Assembly: GCF_001243045.1 (NCBI RefSeq)
Contig: NZ_LN849007.1
Span: forward strand, 1,206,989-1,270,988
Reading direction: 5' to 3'
Source of the DNA: Clostridium niameyense
GTDB taxonomy: Bacteria; Bacillota; Clostridia; Clostridiales; Clostridiaceae
Length of the DNA stretch: 64,000 nucleotides
Shown here: piece by piece, positions 44,705 through 54,076 of the stretch
Layout of the letters: every line of letters starts with the position of its first letter
Numbering within the stretch: the stretch's first letter is position 1
Program-made: the position numbers and the translations under genes
The notes under the pieces: generated by a model
What the model saw: only the letters and a program-made list of their open reading frames with translations
Told to the model about the DNA's origin: nothing
The model's database searches: none

Positions 44705-46168
44705 ATGTTTGGTAAAAATACAAAATGTCATGAAGTTTCATATATTATTGATTATGTACAAGCTTATCTAAGAGGAGAAAAACGAGAAAAACCAACTTTA
44801 CAAATGGATATTCATAAATATATTTTTGATTTGTTTAACAAAATTTTAGAAAATGAATCAATGAATAATGCACTCCTTTTAAAATTGGTAAATGAATTAT
44901 CACTTCTTAGTGATTTCGATATAAATATGTCTTTTATTTCTAAAGAATTAAAAAAGGCAGCTGAACAATTAGCAGAATCTAGTGAATCAAATATGGCAGT
45001 AGTTGAGCAAACTACTGCAAATGTAAGTGAAGTAAGCGAAGCTATTACTAATAATACAAATGATCTAAACAACTTAGTTGAAAGGTCTAATACTTCAATT
45101 AAAATGAATGATGATAATAAAAATCAATTAGCAGAAATTAATAAAATAAAAGAAATTGTAATTAATCATGCGGAAATAATGTCTAAAAAGATAAGTATAT
45201 TAAAAGAACTATCTTTAAAGGTTGATGAAATCGTTGAAGGTGTAAGTACTATTGCAGATCAAACGAATCTTATTGCGTTAAATGCCAATATTGAAGCAGC
45301 CCGTGCAGGAGAACATGGACGAGGTTTTTCTGTAGTTGCAGATGAAATCCGTAAATTAGCTGAAAATACAAAGCTTAAACTTAGTGATATGCAAAACTTT
45401 ACTAGCCATATTAGAAATGCAGCAAATGAAGGATTAAATAGTGTTAATAATACTATAGCATCTATGTCAGATATGAGTAAAAAAATTGAAAATGTTAATG
45501 TATTATTTGAAAAAAGTGCAGATAATCTTGAAGGTATTGTAGGTGGGGTTACCAATTTGGCTGGAAGAATGGAAGAGATAAATGCATCTTCACAAGAAAT
45601 AGCTTCAGCTATAAATGTTGTTGCAAATGAATCAGAGAAAATTAGTGAAATGACTAAAGTAGTATCAGATAGTTCAGAACAAGCTTATTACTATGCCAAT
45701 AATCTTGGTAAAATAGATAATAGACTTTCAGAAGTACAAAAAGAATTAATTGGAGTTTTAAATAATGGCACAAAGCCAGTTTCAAATGAAGAATTCTTAA
45801 ATATATTACAAGATGCTATAAATGGACATAAAGAGTGGATGAAAAAACTTCAACAAATTGTGGAAGATAATAAGGCAATACCTATTCAATATGATGGAAT
45901 GAAGTGCAAATTTGGACATTTTTATAATTCTTTAGATGTTTATAATCCAAAAATTAAAAATGAGTGGCAAGAAATTAATGAGCCACACTTACTTTTACAT
46001 AGTAAAGCTCATAATATAATAGATGCAATAGAAAAAAATAGATTTGAAGATGTTCATAGTATATTTAATGAGGCAACGGAATTGTCTAGTGAAATAATAT
46101 CTAAATTAGGCATAATCTCAGAAAAAGTAAAATCCATGGATGAGGATGTTTTTGGATTCAGACTATAA
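44705..46168 (+). CDS. Soluble chemoreceptor with C-terminal zinc-binding CZB domain
   Basis: Start at ATG 44705 with GGAG 10 bp upstream; the frame extends to a TTG at 44684. The 487-residue protein has no membrane span. A short N-terminal helical section (to about residue 85) leads into the MCP signalling coil with a hairpin tip ([20 protein letters not shown]). The C-terminus (about residues 370-460) has the CZB zinc-site pattern: a His in HKEW, Cys in MKCKFGHFY, and [12 protein letters not shown] receptors sense zinc or oxidants such as hypochlorite in the cytoplasm. It is chromosomal, unlike the three ICE receptors. Confidence 0.9.
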   Translation: MFGKNTKCHEVSYIIDYVQAYLRGEKREKPTLQMDIHKYIFDLFNKILENESMNNALLLKLVNELSLLSDFDINMSFISKELKKAAEQLAESSESNMAVVEQTTANVSEVSEAITNNTNDLNNLVERSNTSIKMNDDNKNQLAEINKIKEIVINHAEIMSKKISILKELSLKVDEIVEGVSTIADQTNLIALNANIEAARAGEHGRGFSVVADEIRKLAENTKLKLSDMQNFTSHIRNAANEGLNSVNNTIASMSDMSKKIENVNVLFEKSADNLEGIVGGVTNLAGRMEEINASSQEIASAINVVANESEKISEMTKVVSDSSEQAYYYANNLGKIDNRLSEVQKELIGVLNNGTKPVSNEEFLNILQDAINGHKEWMKKLQQIVEDNKAIPIQYDGMKCKFGHFYNSLDVYNPKIKNEWQEINEPHLLLHSKAHNIIDAIEKNRFEDVHSIFNEATELSSEIISKLGIISEKVKSMDEDVFGFRL

Positions 46169-46267
46169 ATATTATTTTTAAATCCATTTTAAATAATAGG
46201 GTGGACAGAACCTTATAAAATATGATAAAAATAATTAATAAAGATTTTGTCTAGGAGGAATGATATT

Positions 46268-46591
46268 ATGCCAATGATAAAAGTTAGAGGAATATCAAAA
46301 GAAGAAGTTATAAAAGAAAGTAGTAAATTAATTGATTTACTAGTAGAAATAATAGAATGTCCTAGAGATTATTTCTCAATAGAATTAATAAATAATACAT
46401 TTATAATGGATGGAGAAGTTACAGATGCACCTTCTATAATTGAAGTGGAATGGTTTGATAGAGGTCAAGAAGTTCAAGATAAAGTTGCAAAGACTATAAC
46501 TGAATATTTTAAAAAGGATAGAGAATGTTTAGATGTAGTGTTTAAATCCCTAGAATGTAAAAACTACTACGAAAACGGAAAGCATTTTTAA
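46268..46591 (+). CDS. DUF1904-like tautomerase-fold protein
   Basis: Start at ATG 46268 with AGGAGG 9 bp upstream; the frame from 46247 overlaps that site. The 107-residue product begins MPMIKVRGI and has the small two-strand pattern of the tautomerase/MIF superfamily, close to DUF1904 proteins of clostridia. In tautomerases Pro1 is the catalytic base after Met removal; Pro2 here would serve this. The physiological substrate is unknown. A terminator follows directly. Confidence 0.7.
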   Translation: MPMIKVRGISKEEVIKESSKLIDLLVEIIECPRDYFSIELINNTFIMDGEVTDAPSIIEVEWFDRGQEVQDKVAKTITEYFKKDRECLDVVFKSLECKNYYENGKHF

Positions 46592-46600
46592 CATATAAAA

Positions 46601-46625
46601 AAACGTGCCTATTAGGTACGTTTTA
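46601..46625 (+). terminator. Rho-independent terminator
   Basis: AAACGTGCCT (46601-46610) pairs with AGGTACGTTT (46614-46623) with one mismatch, followed by TATTG. It ends the DUF1904-like gene. Confidence 0.75.
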
Positions 46626-46698
46626 TTGAATTTACCTTATTATTCTAGTATCATAAAAGATATGGAACATAACATAGCTTAAAGGAGATATAAAAACT

Positions 46699-47328
46699 AT
46701 GAAAAAACCTACTTCAAAAGTAATTAAAATATTTCTTATATGTTTACTAGGTCTTTCTCTTATATTTATAAAGGGACTTTATTTTAAAAAATACTCTAGG
46801 GGACATGATAAAATTCCTTACTATAGTCAAAGGGATATACGATGGTCAAAAGAATTGTATGGAAAAAAAGGTACTATAAAAAAATCTGGTTGTGGACCAA
46901 CCTCTTTAGCTATGGTTATATCAGGACTAACTGGTAGAGAGGATATAAACCCTAAAGTTATTGCAGATTGGTCCTTTAAGCACGGTTATAGGGCGGAGGG
47001 AAAAGGATCTTATTGGTCATTAATGACCAATGGTGGACAGGCTTTTGAACTAAGAGTTGAACAAGTTAGTCGAAAAGAAAAAAATAAAATATTAAAGGCT
47101 TTAAAAAATGGAAAAATAATAATTGTAAGTGTAGATAAAGGAAAAATTGCAAAAGGAGGACACTTTATAGTTCTTAGAGGTATAACTAGGGATGATAGAA
47201 TACTAATGTATGATCCTAATAGTGTTTTAAATTCTAATATAGCTTGGAATGTGGATACTATTCTTAATGAAAGCTCTAAAAATGCGGGAGAAAAAGGAAG
47301 CCCATTTTGGGTATTTAGCAAAAAATAA
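46699..47328 (+). CDS. C39-like cysteine peptidase, membrane-anchored or secreted
   Basis: A 209-residue protein with an N-terminal signal anchor (about residues 8-27) and a C39-like papain-fold domain. Predicted catalytic residues are Cys65 (SGCGPTS), His155 (GHFIVLRG) and Asp172 (YDPNS). It is clearly related to the ICE protein at 10599, sharing YYSQRDIRW/YYNQADARW, KKGTI/KTGTI and the GSPFWVFSK/GGPFWIISK end, but lacks that protein's long linker. Ribosome binding site AAAGGAG before ATG 46699. Substrate unknown; cell-wall or secreted-peptide processing is likely. Confidence 0.8.
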   Translation: MKKPTSKVIKIFLICLLGLSLIFIKGLYFKKYSRGHDKIPYYSQRDIRWSKELYGKKGTIKKSGCGPTSLAMVISGLTGREDINPKVIADWSFKHGYRAEGKGSYWSLMTNGGQAFELRVEQVSRKEKNKILKALKNGKIIIVSVDKGKIAKGGHFIVLRGITRDDRILMYDPNSVLNSNIAWNVDTILNESSKNAGEKGSPFWVFSKK

Positions 47329-47530
47329 AATAGTTTTAATTATTGCATATCCAATGATAACTGTTGAAAATGATGATAAAATTGTACTATTAGCTAACGA
47401 ATATGTATCTGATAGGGGTAAATCTAAAAAGCTTATGAAAAAGAATGAATTATATAAACATATTGTTAATATATAAACTGAAATTAGGATTGATACTTAA
47501 AGTCTATTTAAAATATGAATAATATTATGA

Positions 47531-47590
47531 AATAAATCAATACCTTTTTTCAAATTTATATTTAAATTTGAAAAAAGGTATTGATTTATT
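47531..47590. repeat. Perfect 28-bp palindrome with 4-base loop
   Basis: The arm at 47531-47558 (AATAAATCAATACC... to ...CAAATTTA) is exactly complementary to 47563-47590. No long T-run follows on either strand, though each arm has an internal run of six T or A. It lies in the 532-bp gap between the C39 gene and the riboswitch-controlled operon. It may act as a bidirectional terminator, or be a small mobile inverted repeat. The part of the gap at 47329-47530 has only a 40-codon open frame without ribosome binding site. Confidence 0.75.
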
Positions 47591-47634
47591 AAAAATAATC
47601 TTGTATAATTATAAAAAATAAAATATTGATAACA

Positions 47635-47791
47635 CTTATCAAGAGTGGTGGAGGGACTGGCCCTATGAAACCCGGCAACCTATATATTAAAAATATATTG
47701 GTGCTAATTCCTGCAACTTTAAAGTTGGAAGATAAGGGGATAAATTAGAATGCATTTACGCTAGAGTTTATTCTCTAGCGTTTTTATTTTT
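47635..47791 (+). promoter_or_regulatory. SAM-I (S-box) riboswitch with terminator
   Basis: Conserved S-box elements are present in order: P1 strand CTTATC (47635-47640), the GAGGGACTGGCCCTATGAAA core (47651-47670), CCCGGCAACC (47671-47680), GGTGCTAATTCC (47700-47711), and the closing P1 strand GATAAG (47731-47736). Downstream ACGCTAGAG (47758-47766) pairs with CTCTAGCGT (47773-47781), followed by a T-rich run: the terminator formed when SAM is bound. It controls the transporter/amidohydrolase operon at 47861, turning it off when SAM is plentiful. Confidence 0.97.
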
Positions 47792-47860
47792 ATACTAGTA
47801 TGAAACAATAATAAGTAATATTTATTCACATTAATAATTACTTTAATGGAGGAATTAATT

Positions 47861-49288
47861 ATGGAAAAAAATGATGTTATAGAAAATTCAATAAAAAAAC
47901 CTTGGTATAAATGTTTTCCTCATGCTTTATTTCTTTTATTTTTGGTTATAGTGTTTTGTGGAGCATTATCTTACATAATACCTGCAGGACAATTTGACAG
48001 AATAAAAGTAGCAGGAAAAACTATTGTAAAAGCAAATAGCTTTCATTATGTAAAAAGCAGTTATGTTAGCATTTTTGATATATTTAGAGCGATTCCAAAT
48101 GGTATGGTTAATGCTAGTAATATTATGTTTTTGATTCTTTTAGTGGGAGGTTCTATTGAAATCTTTTCAAAAACTGGAGCTATAAATGCAGGTCTTATAA
48201 CATTAATAAGAAAACTAGGAGATAAAGGAGAAATTATTGTTATAGTATCCTTTACAGTATTCTTTGCTTTACTTGGAGGATTTTTAGGATGGATAGAAGC
48301 AGCCTTTCCTTTTGTTCCATTAGCCATGGCAGTTATATGTGGTATGGGATATGATACTTTAGTGGGAGTATCTGTTTGTACTCTTGGAATGATTTTAGGT
48401 TTTACTGCAGGACCTACTAGTGTTTATTCTGTAGGAATTGCTCAATCAATTGCAGAACTTCCTTTGTTTTCAGGAATAGGATTTAGAATAGTAATATTTA
48501 TAACTTTAATAACTATTAGTGTAGTACATATTTATAAATACGCTAAAAAAATAAAGAGAAATCCTTCTCTTAGTATTATGAAAGATATAGATACTAGTGA
48601 TTTAAATTATAATTTGAATACTAATGAAGATATAGAATTTACTTTAACCCATAAATTAGTTTTACTGATTTTATGTTTAACATTCATAGTTACAATAATA
48701 GGAATGACAAAATTTAAATGGAATATGAATGATATGTCTGCAACCTTTGTAATTGGAAGCATTATAGCTGGAATAATTTCAAAAATGACACCAAATAAAA
48801 TAGCTGAAAATTTTTCAGTTGGTTTTCAAAATATTGCCTTTGGAGCATTAATTGTTGGAGTTGCAAGAGGGGTTCAATGGATTTTACTAAAGGGAAATAT
48901 AGTGGACACTATAATTTACTCAACTTCTCTACCACTATCAAAATTACCAAAATGTATTTGTGTTATAGGAATGTTTATAGTGCAGGCTTTTATAAACTTT
49001 TTTATACCTTCTGGTAGTGGGCAAGCAATAGTAACAATGCCTTTAATGGTTCCTCTTAGTGATTTACTTGGAATAACAAGACAAACTGCTATTTTAGCTT
49101 TTCAATTAGGTGATGGTTTCTCAAATATAATTTGGTTTACTTATGGAGGACTTATGTTTTTATTAGCTTCAGGAAAAATTCCTTATAATCGTTGGTTAAA
49201 ATTTATATGGCCAGTTATTTGGAAAGTATTTTTAGCGTCTAGTATATTTTTAATTATTGCAGTAAACATAAACTATGGACCATTTTAA
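47861..49288 (+). CDS. YfcC-family transporter under SAM riboswitch control
   Basis: Start at ATG 47861 with GGAGG 8 bp upstream; an in-frame ATG at 47846 lies ahead of that site and is not used. A 475-residue protein with about twelve membrane spans, an N-terminal PHALFLLF segment and the periplasmic PAGQFDR loop characteristic of the YfcC/DcuC-like family, which includes arginine/ornithine-type and other amino acid or carboxylate carriers. The upstream SAM-I riboswitch points to methionine or a derivative as the substrate. It is followed after 26 bp by an M20 amidohydrolase, suggesting uptake of an N-acyl-methionine or methionine-containing conjugate that is then cleaved; the substrate is inference. 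Confidence 0.82.
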   Translation: MEKNDVIENSIKKPWYKCFPHALFLLFLVIVFCGALSYIIPAGQFDRIKVAGKTIVKANSFHYVKSSYVSIFDIFRAIPNGMVNASNIMFLILLVGGSIEIFSKTGAINAGLITLIRKLGDKGEIIVIVSFTVFFALLGGFLGWIEAAFPFVPLAMAVICGMGYDTLVGVSVCTLGMILGFTAGPTSVYSVGIAQSIAELPLFSGIGFRIVIFITLITISVVHIYKYAKKIKRNPSLSIMKDIDTSDLNYNLNTNEDIEFTLTHKLVLLILCLTFIVTIIGMTKFKWNMNDMSATFVIGSIIAGIISKMTPNKIAENFSVGFQNIAFGALIVGVARGVQWILLKGNIVDTIIYSTSLPLSKLPKCICVIGMFIVQAFINFFIPSGSGQAIVTMPLMVPLSDLLGITRQTAILAFQLGDGFSNIIWFTYGGLMFLLASGKIPYNRWLKFIWPVIWKVFLASSIFLIIAVNINYGPF

Positions 49289-49314
49289 AGAAGAAATTAA
49301 TTGGAGGAGTACAA

Positions 49315-50475
49315 ATGGACGTAAGAGCTTTATCAAAGAAAAATAAAGATTATGTAATAAAATTAAGAAGAGAATTTCATAAATATCCCGAAATTGCCTT
49401 TAAAGAATTTAAAACATCAAAACTTATAAAAGATGAACTTTCAAAATTAAATATAGAATATAAAACTGTTATAGATACAGGAATTATAGCAAATATTAAA
49501 GGAAGAAAACCTGGAAAAACTCTTTGTTTAAGGGCAGATATTGATGGTCTTGCTATTAAAGAAGAAAGTAATTTAGATTTTAAATCTCAAAATGAGGGGT
49601 TTATGCATGCTTGTGGACACGATTGTCATATTGCAATGCTAATAGGTGCTTGTAAGATACTAAATGAAAATAGAAATAATTTTAATGGTAATATAAAAAT
49701 ATTATTTCAACCAGCAGAAGAAATAGGTGCTGGAGCAAGAAAGGTAATTAAAGAAGGAGTACTAGATAATGTAGATGGTGTATTTGGAATTCATATTTGG
49801 AGCCAGATGGAATCAGGCTCTGTATGTGTAGAAGAAGGTGCTAAATGGGCTTCTGCTGATGTATTTACTATAAATGTTACAGGAATAGGTGGACATGGTT
49901 CTGCTCCTCATGAAGGAGTAGATACAATTGTTGCAGCATCTGCTATAGTATTAAATCTTCAATCTATCTCTAGTAGAGAAATAAGTCCCTTAGAACCCGT
50001 AGTTGTAAGTATTGGTTACATACAAGGTGGTTCACAGTATAATGCCATTTCAGATAATGTTATATTAAAAGGAACTACAAGATGCTTTAATCCTGAAATT
50101 AAAGAAAGGTTTGCCTCTATCATTGAAAGGATATCAAAAGATACTGCTAAAGCCTATAGAGCTGAGGCAGAAGTTGAATATATAAAAAGTCCTCCTGTCC
50201 TTATAAATGATAAAAAGTGTTCTAAAATAGCAGAAGAATCCTGCGAAAAAATAGGACTCAAAACTATAAGTTTTCCTAAAATACTAGCAGGAGAAGATGT
50301 AGCAGAGTATATGAGAATAGTTCCTGGAGCATTTGCAACTTTAGGAGCTTTAAATAAAGAAAAAGGTTGTGTTTACCCTCATCATCATCCTAAATTTAAA
50401 ATAGATGAGGATGTCCTAGAATTAGGCGTTTCACTTCATATTCAATATGCACTGAATTTTTTAAAACAATACTAA
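49315..50475 (+). CDS. M20-family N-acyl amino acid amidohydrolase
   Basis: A 386-residue zinc peptidase of the M20D type (N-acyl-L-amino acid or hippurate-like amidohydrolases). Metal and catalytic segments visible are HACGHDCHIAML (about residues 97-108), FQPAEEIGAGA (about 136-146), GIHIW and GGHGSAPHEG for the lid/dimer domain, and the C-terminal HHHPKFKIDED. Ribosome binding site GGAGGAG precedes ATG 49315, 26 bp after the transporter. Being under the SAM riboswitch, it probably releases methionine or a related sulphur amino acid from an N-acylated form. Confidence 0.85.
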   Translation: MDVRALSKKNKDYVIKLRREFHKYPEIAFKEFKTSKLIKDELSKLNIEYKTVIDTGIIANIKGRKPGKTLCLRADIDGLAIKEESNLDFKSQNEGFMHACGHDCHIAMLIGACKILNENRNNFNGNIKILFQPAEEIGAGARKVIKEGVLDNVDGVFGIHIWSQMESGSVCVEEGAKWASADVFTINVTGIGGHGSAPHEGVDTIVAASAIVLNLQSISSREISPLEPVVVSIGYIQGGSQYNAISDNVILKGTTRCFNPEIKERFASIIERISKDTAKAYRAEAEVEYIKSPPVLINDKKCSKIAEESCEKIGLKTISFPKILAGEDVAEYMRIVPGAFATLGALNKEKGCVYPHHHPKFKIDEDVLELGVSLHIQYALNFLKQY

Positions 50476-50538
50476 TTTTATAAGTTTTTTAATTTTACAA
50501 TATAGATTTTTTAATGAAATAATATTAAAAAACGTTAT

Positions 50539-50580
50539 ACAAAATAAAATCCTCAATTAAATATTTAGGATTTTATTTGT
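50539..50580 (+). terminator. Rho-independent terminator
   Basis: ACAAAATAAAATCCT (50539-50553) pairs with AGGATTTTATTTGT (50567-50580). It ends the transporter/amidohydrolase operon. Confidence 0.8.
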
Positions 50581-50650
50581 ATAAATTTAATATAATTACT
50601 ATAATATGAGTGACTGTATTAATTATAATTTTAATAAAGGAGAGCATATT

Positions 50651-51520
50651 ATGAGATATGAAGGAATGATATATAGACCTCCTAGCGAAGCAAATAGTTT
50701 AATTTTACAAGTTACTATAGGATGTTATCACAATAAATGCACTTTTTGCTCTATGTACAAAAACGAAAAATTTAGAATAAGAGACTTAAAGGAAATATTT
50801 GAAGACTTGGAGAAAAGTAAACTTTATTATGGCAAAGTTAAAAAAGTATTTTTAGCAGATGGTGACGCCCTTTGTCTACCAACAGAAACTTTAAAAAAAA
50901 TATTATTAAAGATAAAAGAGGTTCATCCTTATTGCAATAGAATAGGTATATATGCTACTGCGAAGGATGTACTAAAAAAATCAGAAGAAGAACTTAAAGA
51001 GCTTAATAGTTTAGGATTGGGTATAGTTTATATGGGACTTGAAACTGGGAGTGCTGAAATCTTAGAAGATATAAATAAAGGAGTTACTGTAGAAGAATAT
51101 ATACAATCTTCTAAAAGATTAAAACCTACAGGAATAAAATTATCTATAACTATAATATCTGGATTAGGTGGAAAAGAAAAATGGGAAAAGCACGCTATAG
51201 AAACAGGAAAAGTAGTATCTTTAATGGATCCAGCATATGTAGGTTTATTAACGCTTCTTTTAGATTCTAATAGTGAAATTACAAAGCAAGTAGAAAAAGG
51301 TGAAATTATCTTATTAAAACCCAAAGAAATCATGCAAGAGACAAAATTAATGCTAGAAAACATGAATGTAACTAATTGTGTATTTAGAAGTAATCATGCA
51401 TCTAACTACGTAGCATTAGGGGGTACACTACCTTATGACAAGGAAGATTTAATATATACCTTGGACACTATTTTGAAAGAAAGATTTCGTTATAAAAAAG
51501 ATAAATATAGGAGTTTATAA
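50651..51520 (+). CDS. Radical SAM protein with CX4CX2C cluster motif
   Basis: Start at ATG 50651 with AAAGGAG before it; the frame from 50606 is not used. The 289-residue protein binds a 4Fe-4S cluster through Cys25-x4-Cys30-x2-Cys33 (GCYHNKCTFC), one residue longer than the classic CX3CX2C and typical of one widespread radical SAM subgroup of unknown substrate. The segment MGLETGS fits the SAM-binding part of the barrel. No accessory domain is present. It is a single gene with terminators on both sides. Confidence 0.83.
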   Translation: MRYEGMIYRPPSEANSLILQVTIGCYHNKCTFCSMYKNEKFRIRDLKEIFEDLEKSKLYYGKVKKVFLADGDALCLPTETLKKILLKIKEVHPYCNRIGIYATAKDVLKKSEEELKELNSLGLGIVYMGLETGSAEILEDINKGVTVEEYIQSSKRLKPTGIKLSITIISGLGGKEKWEKHAIETGKVVSLMDPAYVGLLTLLLDSNSEITKQVEKGEIILLKPKEIMQETKLMLENMNVTNCVFRSNHASNYVALGGTLPYDKEDLIYTLDTILKERFRYKKDKYRSL

Positions 51521-51583
51521 ATAACTATATAATGTATTGTTTTCCATTTTTTAGATGGTTATATATATTTCAATTGTTAATCT

Positions 51584-51620
51584 AATACTAGGAGAATGAA
51601 AAAACTCCTAGTATTATTTT
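51584..51620 (+). terminator. Rho-independent terminator
   Basis: AATACTAGGAG (51584-51594) is perfectly complementary to CTCCTAGTATT (51605-51615), followed by ATTTT. It follows the radical SAM gene. Confidence 0.88.
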
Positions 51621-51722
51621 ATAGTTCAAATATTGTTTGTTTTTTATAGATTAAATTTTTGTTGATTAAATGATTTTATTATGATACATTTTATTAAATA
51701 TATTTAAAAAGGAGTAAATAAA

Positions 51723-52973
51723 ATGTTAAATGAAATTATGTCTACAAATCATATAAGTTTTTTCTTAGTTTTTTTAGAAGGGATTTTATCCTTTTTTTCT
51801 CCTTGTGTTATACCTCTTTTGCCAATATATATAAGTTATTTAGCCGGTAATGCTAAAGAGAAAAGTTCTGATGGTAAGATAATTTATAAAAGAAAAAAAA
51901 TATTTTTACATACAATGTTTTTTATTTTAGGAATTTCTTTTGCTTTTTTTATTTTAGGTTTATCCTTCTCCACATTAGGAAGTTTTTTAGGTAATAATAG
52001 GGTATTATTTACTCGATTAGGTGGGGTTATTATAGTTATATTAGGATTAGTTCAACTTGGAGTTTTAAAGTTTAATTTTTTAAGTGGAGAACATAAGCTA
52101 CGTCTAAACTTTGACTATGATAATATGAATCCAATTATGGCCTTTATTATGGGATTTACTTTTAGTTTTGCATGGACACCTTGTGTAGGACCTGCATTGT
52201 CCTCTGTACTTATTTTAGCTTCTAGTGCTAAAAGTGCTTTAATAGGTAATTTATTAGTTATAGTTTATGCAATTGGATTTTTAATACCATTTTTGTTGTT
52301 AGGATTATTTACTTCTCAGGTCTTAAACTTTTTAAAAACTAAACGTAATTTTCTTAAATATACTATTAAAGCTGGGGGAATAATTCTTATAATTATTGGA
52401 GTAATGACATTCACAGGTTTAGGTAATAATATTACTGGATATTTAAATTCAGATAATAATAAAAATGCTAAGAGCTCTGAAATCAATAATGAAAAAGAAA
52501 CTCCAAATAAAGAAGATAAAAATAGCGACGTAATGCCTGTCGAAGATTTTAAACTTAAAGATCAATATGGTAAGGAACATAAGTTATCGGATTATAAAGG
52601 AAAAATAGTATTTTTAAACTTTTGGGCCACTTGGTGCCCTCCATGTCGCTCTGAAATGCCTCATATACAAGAATTATACAAAGAATATAATGAAAATAAA
52701 GGAAATGTTATTATTTTAGGCATTGCAAATCCAGGAGGACAAGAAAAAGATATAGCTGGAATAAAAGAATTTTTAAATAAGAATAAGTACTCTTTTCCAG
52801 TAGTTTTCGATGAATCAGGAGAGGTTTTTGGTGAATATGGAATTAGTTCATTTCCAACTACTTATATGATTGATAAAGAGGGAAATGTATTTGGATATGT
52901 AACTGGAGCGTTAACTAAAGATATGATGAAAAATATTATAAATCAAACTTTAGAAGGAAAAAGAAAAAATTAA
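51723..52973 (+). CDS. CcdA-thioredoxin fusion protein
   Basis: A 416-residue membrane protein fusing a CcdA/DsbD-type membrane domain (six spans in about residues 10-240, with the paired cysteines in FSPCVIPLLP and TPCVGPALSS) to an extracellular TlpA/ResA-like thioredoxin domain (about 275-412) with active site Cys305-Pro-Pro-Cys308. It moves reducing electrons from cytoplasmic thioredoxin across the membrane to its own thioredoxin domain, keeping extracytoplasmic thiols reduced. In many bacteria the two parts are separate proteins; the fusion makes it self-contained. Ribosome binding site AAAGGAG. The RNase Z-like gene follows after 21 bp. Confidence 0.9.
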   Translation: MLNEIMSTNHISFFLVFLEGILSFFSPCVIPLLPIYISYLAGNAKEKSSDGKIIYKRKKIFLHTMFFILGISFAFFILGLSFSTLGSFLGNNRVLFTRLGGVIIVILGLVQLGVLKFNFLSGEHKLRLNFDYDNMNPIMAFIMGFTFSFAWTPCVGPALSSVLILASSAKSALIGNLLVIVYAIGFLIPFLLLGLFTSQVLNFLKTKRNFLKYTIKAGGIILIIIGVMTFTGLGNNITGYLNSDNNKNAKSSEINNEKETPNKEDKNSDVMPVEDFKLKDQYGKEHKLSDYKGKIVFLNFWATWCPPCRSEMPHIQELYKEYNENKGNVIILGIANPGGQEKDIAGIKEFLNKNKYSFPVVFDESGEVFGEYGISSFPTTYMIDKEGNVFGYVTGALTKDMMKNIINQTLEGKRKN

Positions 52974-52994
52974 TTAAAAAGAGGGTAATGAAAT

Positions 52995-53957
52995 ATGGTA
53001 GATGTTTGTTTTTTAGGCACAGGTGGTTCTTTGCCTATGCCTAATAGATTTTTATCATCATCACTATTAAGTTTTTTGGGAAGAAAGATATTAATAGATG
53101 TAGGTGAAGGAACACAAGTTGCTATAAGGAGTGTAAAATCTGGATTTAAATCTATAGATATTATTTGTATTACTCATTGCCATGGAGATCATGTTATAGG
53201 TTTATCTGGATTACTGTCTACTATAGGTAATAGTGATAGAACAGAGCCCTTAACCATAATAGGACCTAAAGGGATTAAAGATGTAGTTTCGGGACTGAAT
53301 ATTATAAATCCATATTTGCCTTATAAATTAAACATTATAGAAAACCCTGAAAAAGTATTTTTGAAAATTACTAAAGATAATTCTGTTGTAGTTCACAATG
53401 AGAATATCTCTAATATAGTCATTTCTACAATTGAATTAGAACATTCCACAAGTTGTATAGGATATAGTTTTTATTATAAAAGACTTCCTAAATTTGATGT
53501 TAAAAAAGCCTTAGAAAATAACGTTCCTAAAATTTTGTGGAATAAACTTCAAAGGGGAGAAGTTGTAGAATTTGAAGGAAACCCTTATGCACCTTATATG
53601 GTTTTGGGAGAAGAAAGAGAAGGTATAAAGATATCTTATATAACAGATACGAGACCTATTGAAAGCATAAAATCTTTTATAAAACATAGCAGTTTATTTA
53701 TTTGTGAAGGAACTTATGGAAGCTATGAATATATGGAAAAAGCTTTAAAAAATAAACATATGACCTTTGAAGAAGCAGCAAATCTTGCAAAAGAATCTAA
53801 TGTAGATAAATTGATATTAACTCATTTTAGCCCATCAATGGTAGAGCCTAAAGATTTTGTAAAAAATGCTACGGATATTTTTGAAAATTCTTATATAGCT
53901 CATGATGGTATGAACACAACCTTAAATTATATTTTAGAATTTAATAATCATGAGTAA
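52995..53957 (+). CDS. rnz: RNase Z-like metallo-beta-lactamase protein
   Basis: A 320-residue MBL-fold hydrolase with the tRNase Z motif His61-x-His63-x-Asp65-His66 (THCHGDH), preceded by FLGTGGSLPMPNR and DVGEGTQ, and later LEHSTSCIGY, YITDTRP and LTHFSPSM segments typical of ribonuclease Z, which trims the 3' end of tRNA precursors. The exosite arm is not obvious, so a related RNase Z-like role is possible. Cotranscribed with the CcdA-thioredoxin gene; a bidirectional terminator follows. Confidence 0.85.
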   Translation: MVDVCFLGTGGSLPMPNRFLSSSLLSFLGRKILIDVGEGTQVAIRSVKSGFKSIDIICITHCHGDHVIGLSGLLSTIGNSDRTEPLTIIGPKGIKDVVSGLNIINPYLPYKLNIIENPEKVFLKITKDNSVVVHNENISNIVISTIELEHSTSCIGYSFYYKRLPKFDVKKALENNVPKILWNKLQRGEVVEFEGNPYAPYMVLGEEREGIKISYITDTRPIESIKSFIKHSSLFICEGTYGSYEYMEKALKNKHMTFEEAANLAKESNVDKLILTHFSPSMVEPKDFVKNATDIFENSYIAHDGMNTTLNYILEFNNHE

Positions 53958-54029
53958 AAATTAATTACAGTTTAAAATATACTAATTATTTATAACATAA
54001 TAAAATATAAAAAATTTATACTCTAAAAT

Positions 54030-54071
54030 AAAACACCTGCTCTATTTTTATAAAGATAGAGCAGGTGTTTT
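54030..54071. terminator. Bidirectional terminator
   Basis: AAAACACCTGCTCTAT (54030-54045) is perfectly complementary to ATAGAGCAGGTGTTTT (54056-54071). It ends both the rightward rnz operon and the leftward YhgE operon. Confidence 0.92.
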
Positions 54072-54076
54072 ACTAA

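Noticed and set aside
47354-47476. 40-codon open frame after the C39 gene
   Set aside because: No ribosome binding site and no recognisable family; could be a remnant of a lost gene, but nothing supports it.
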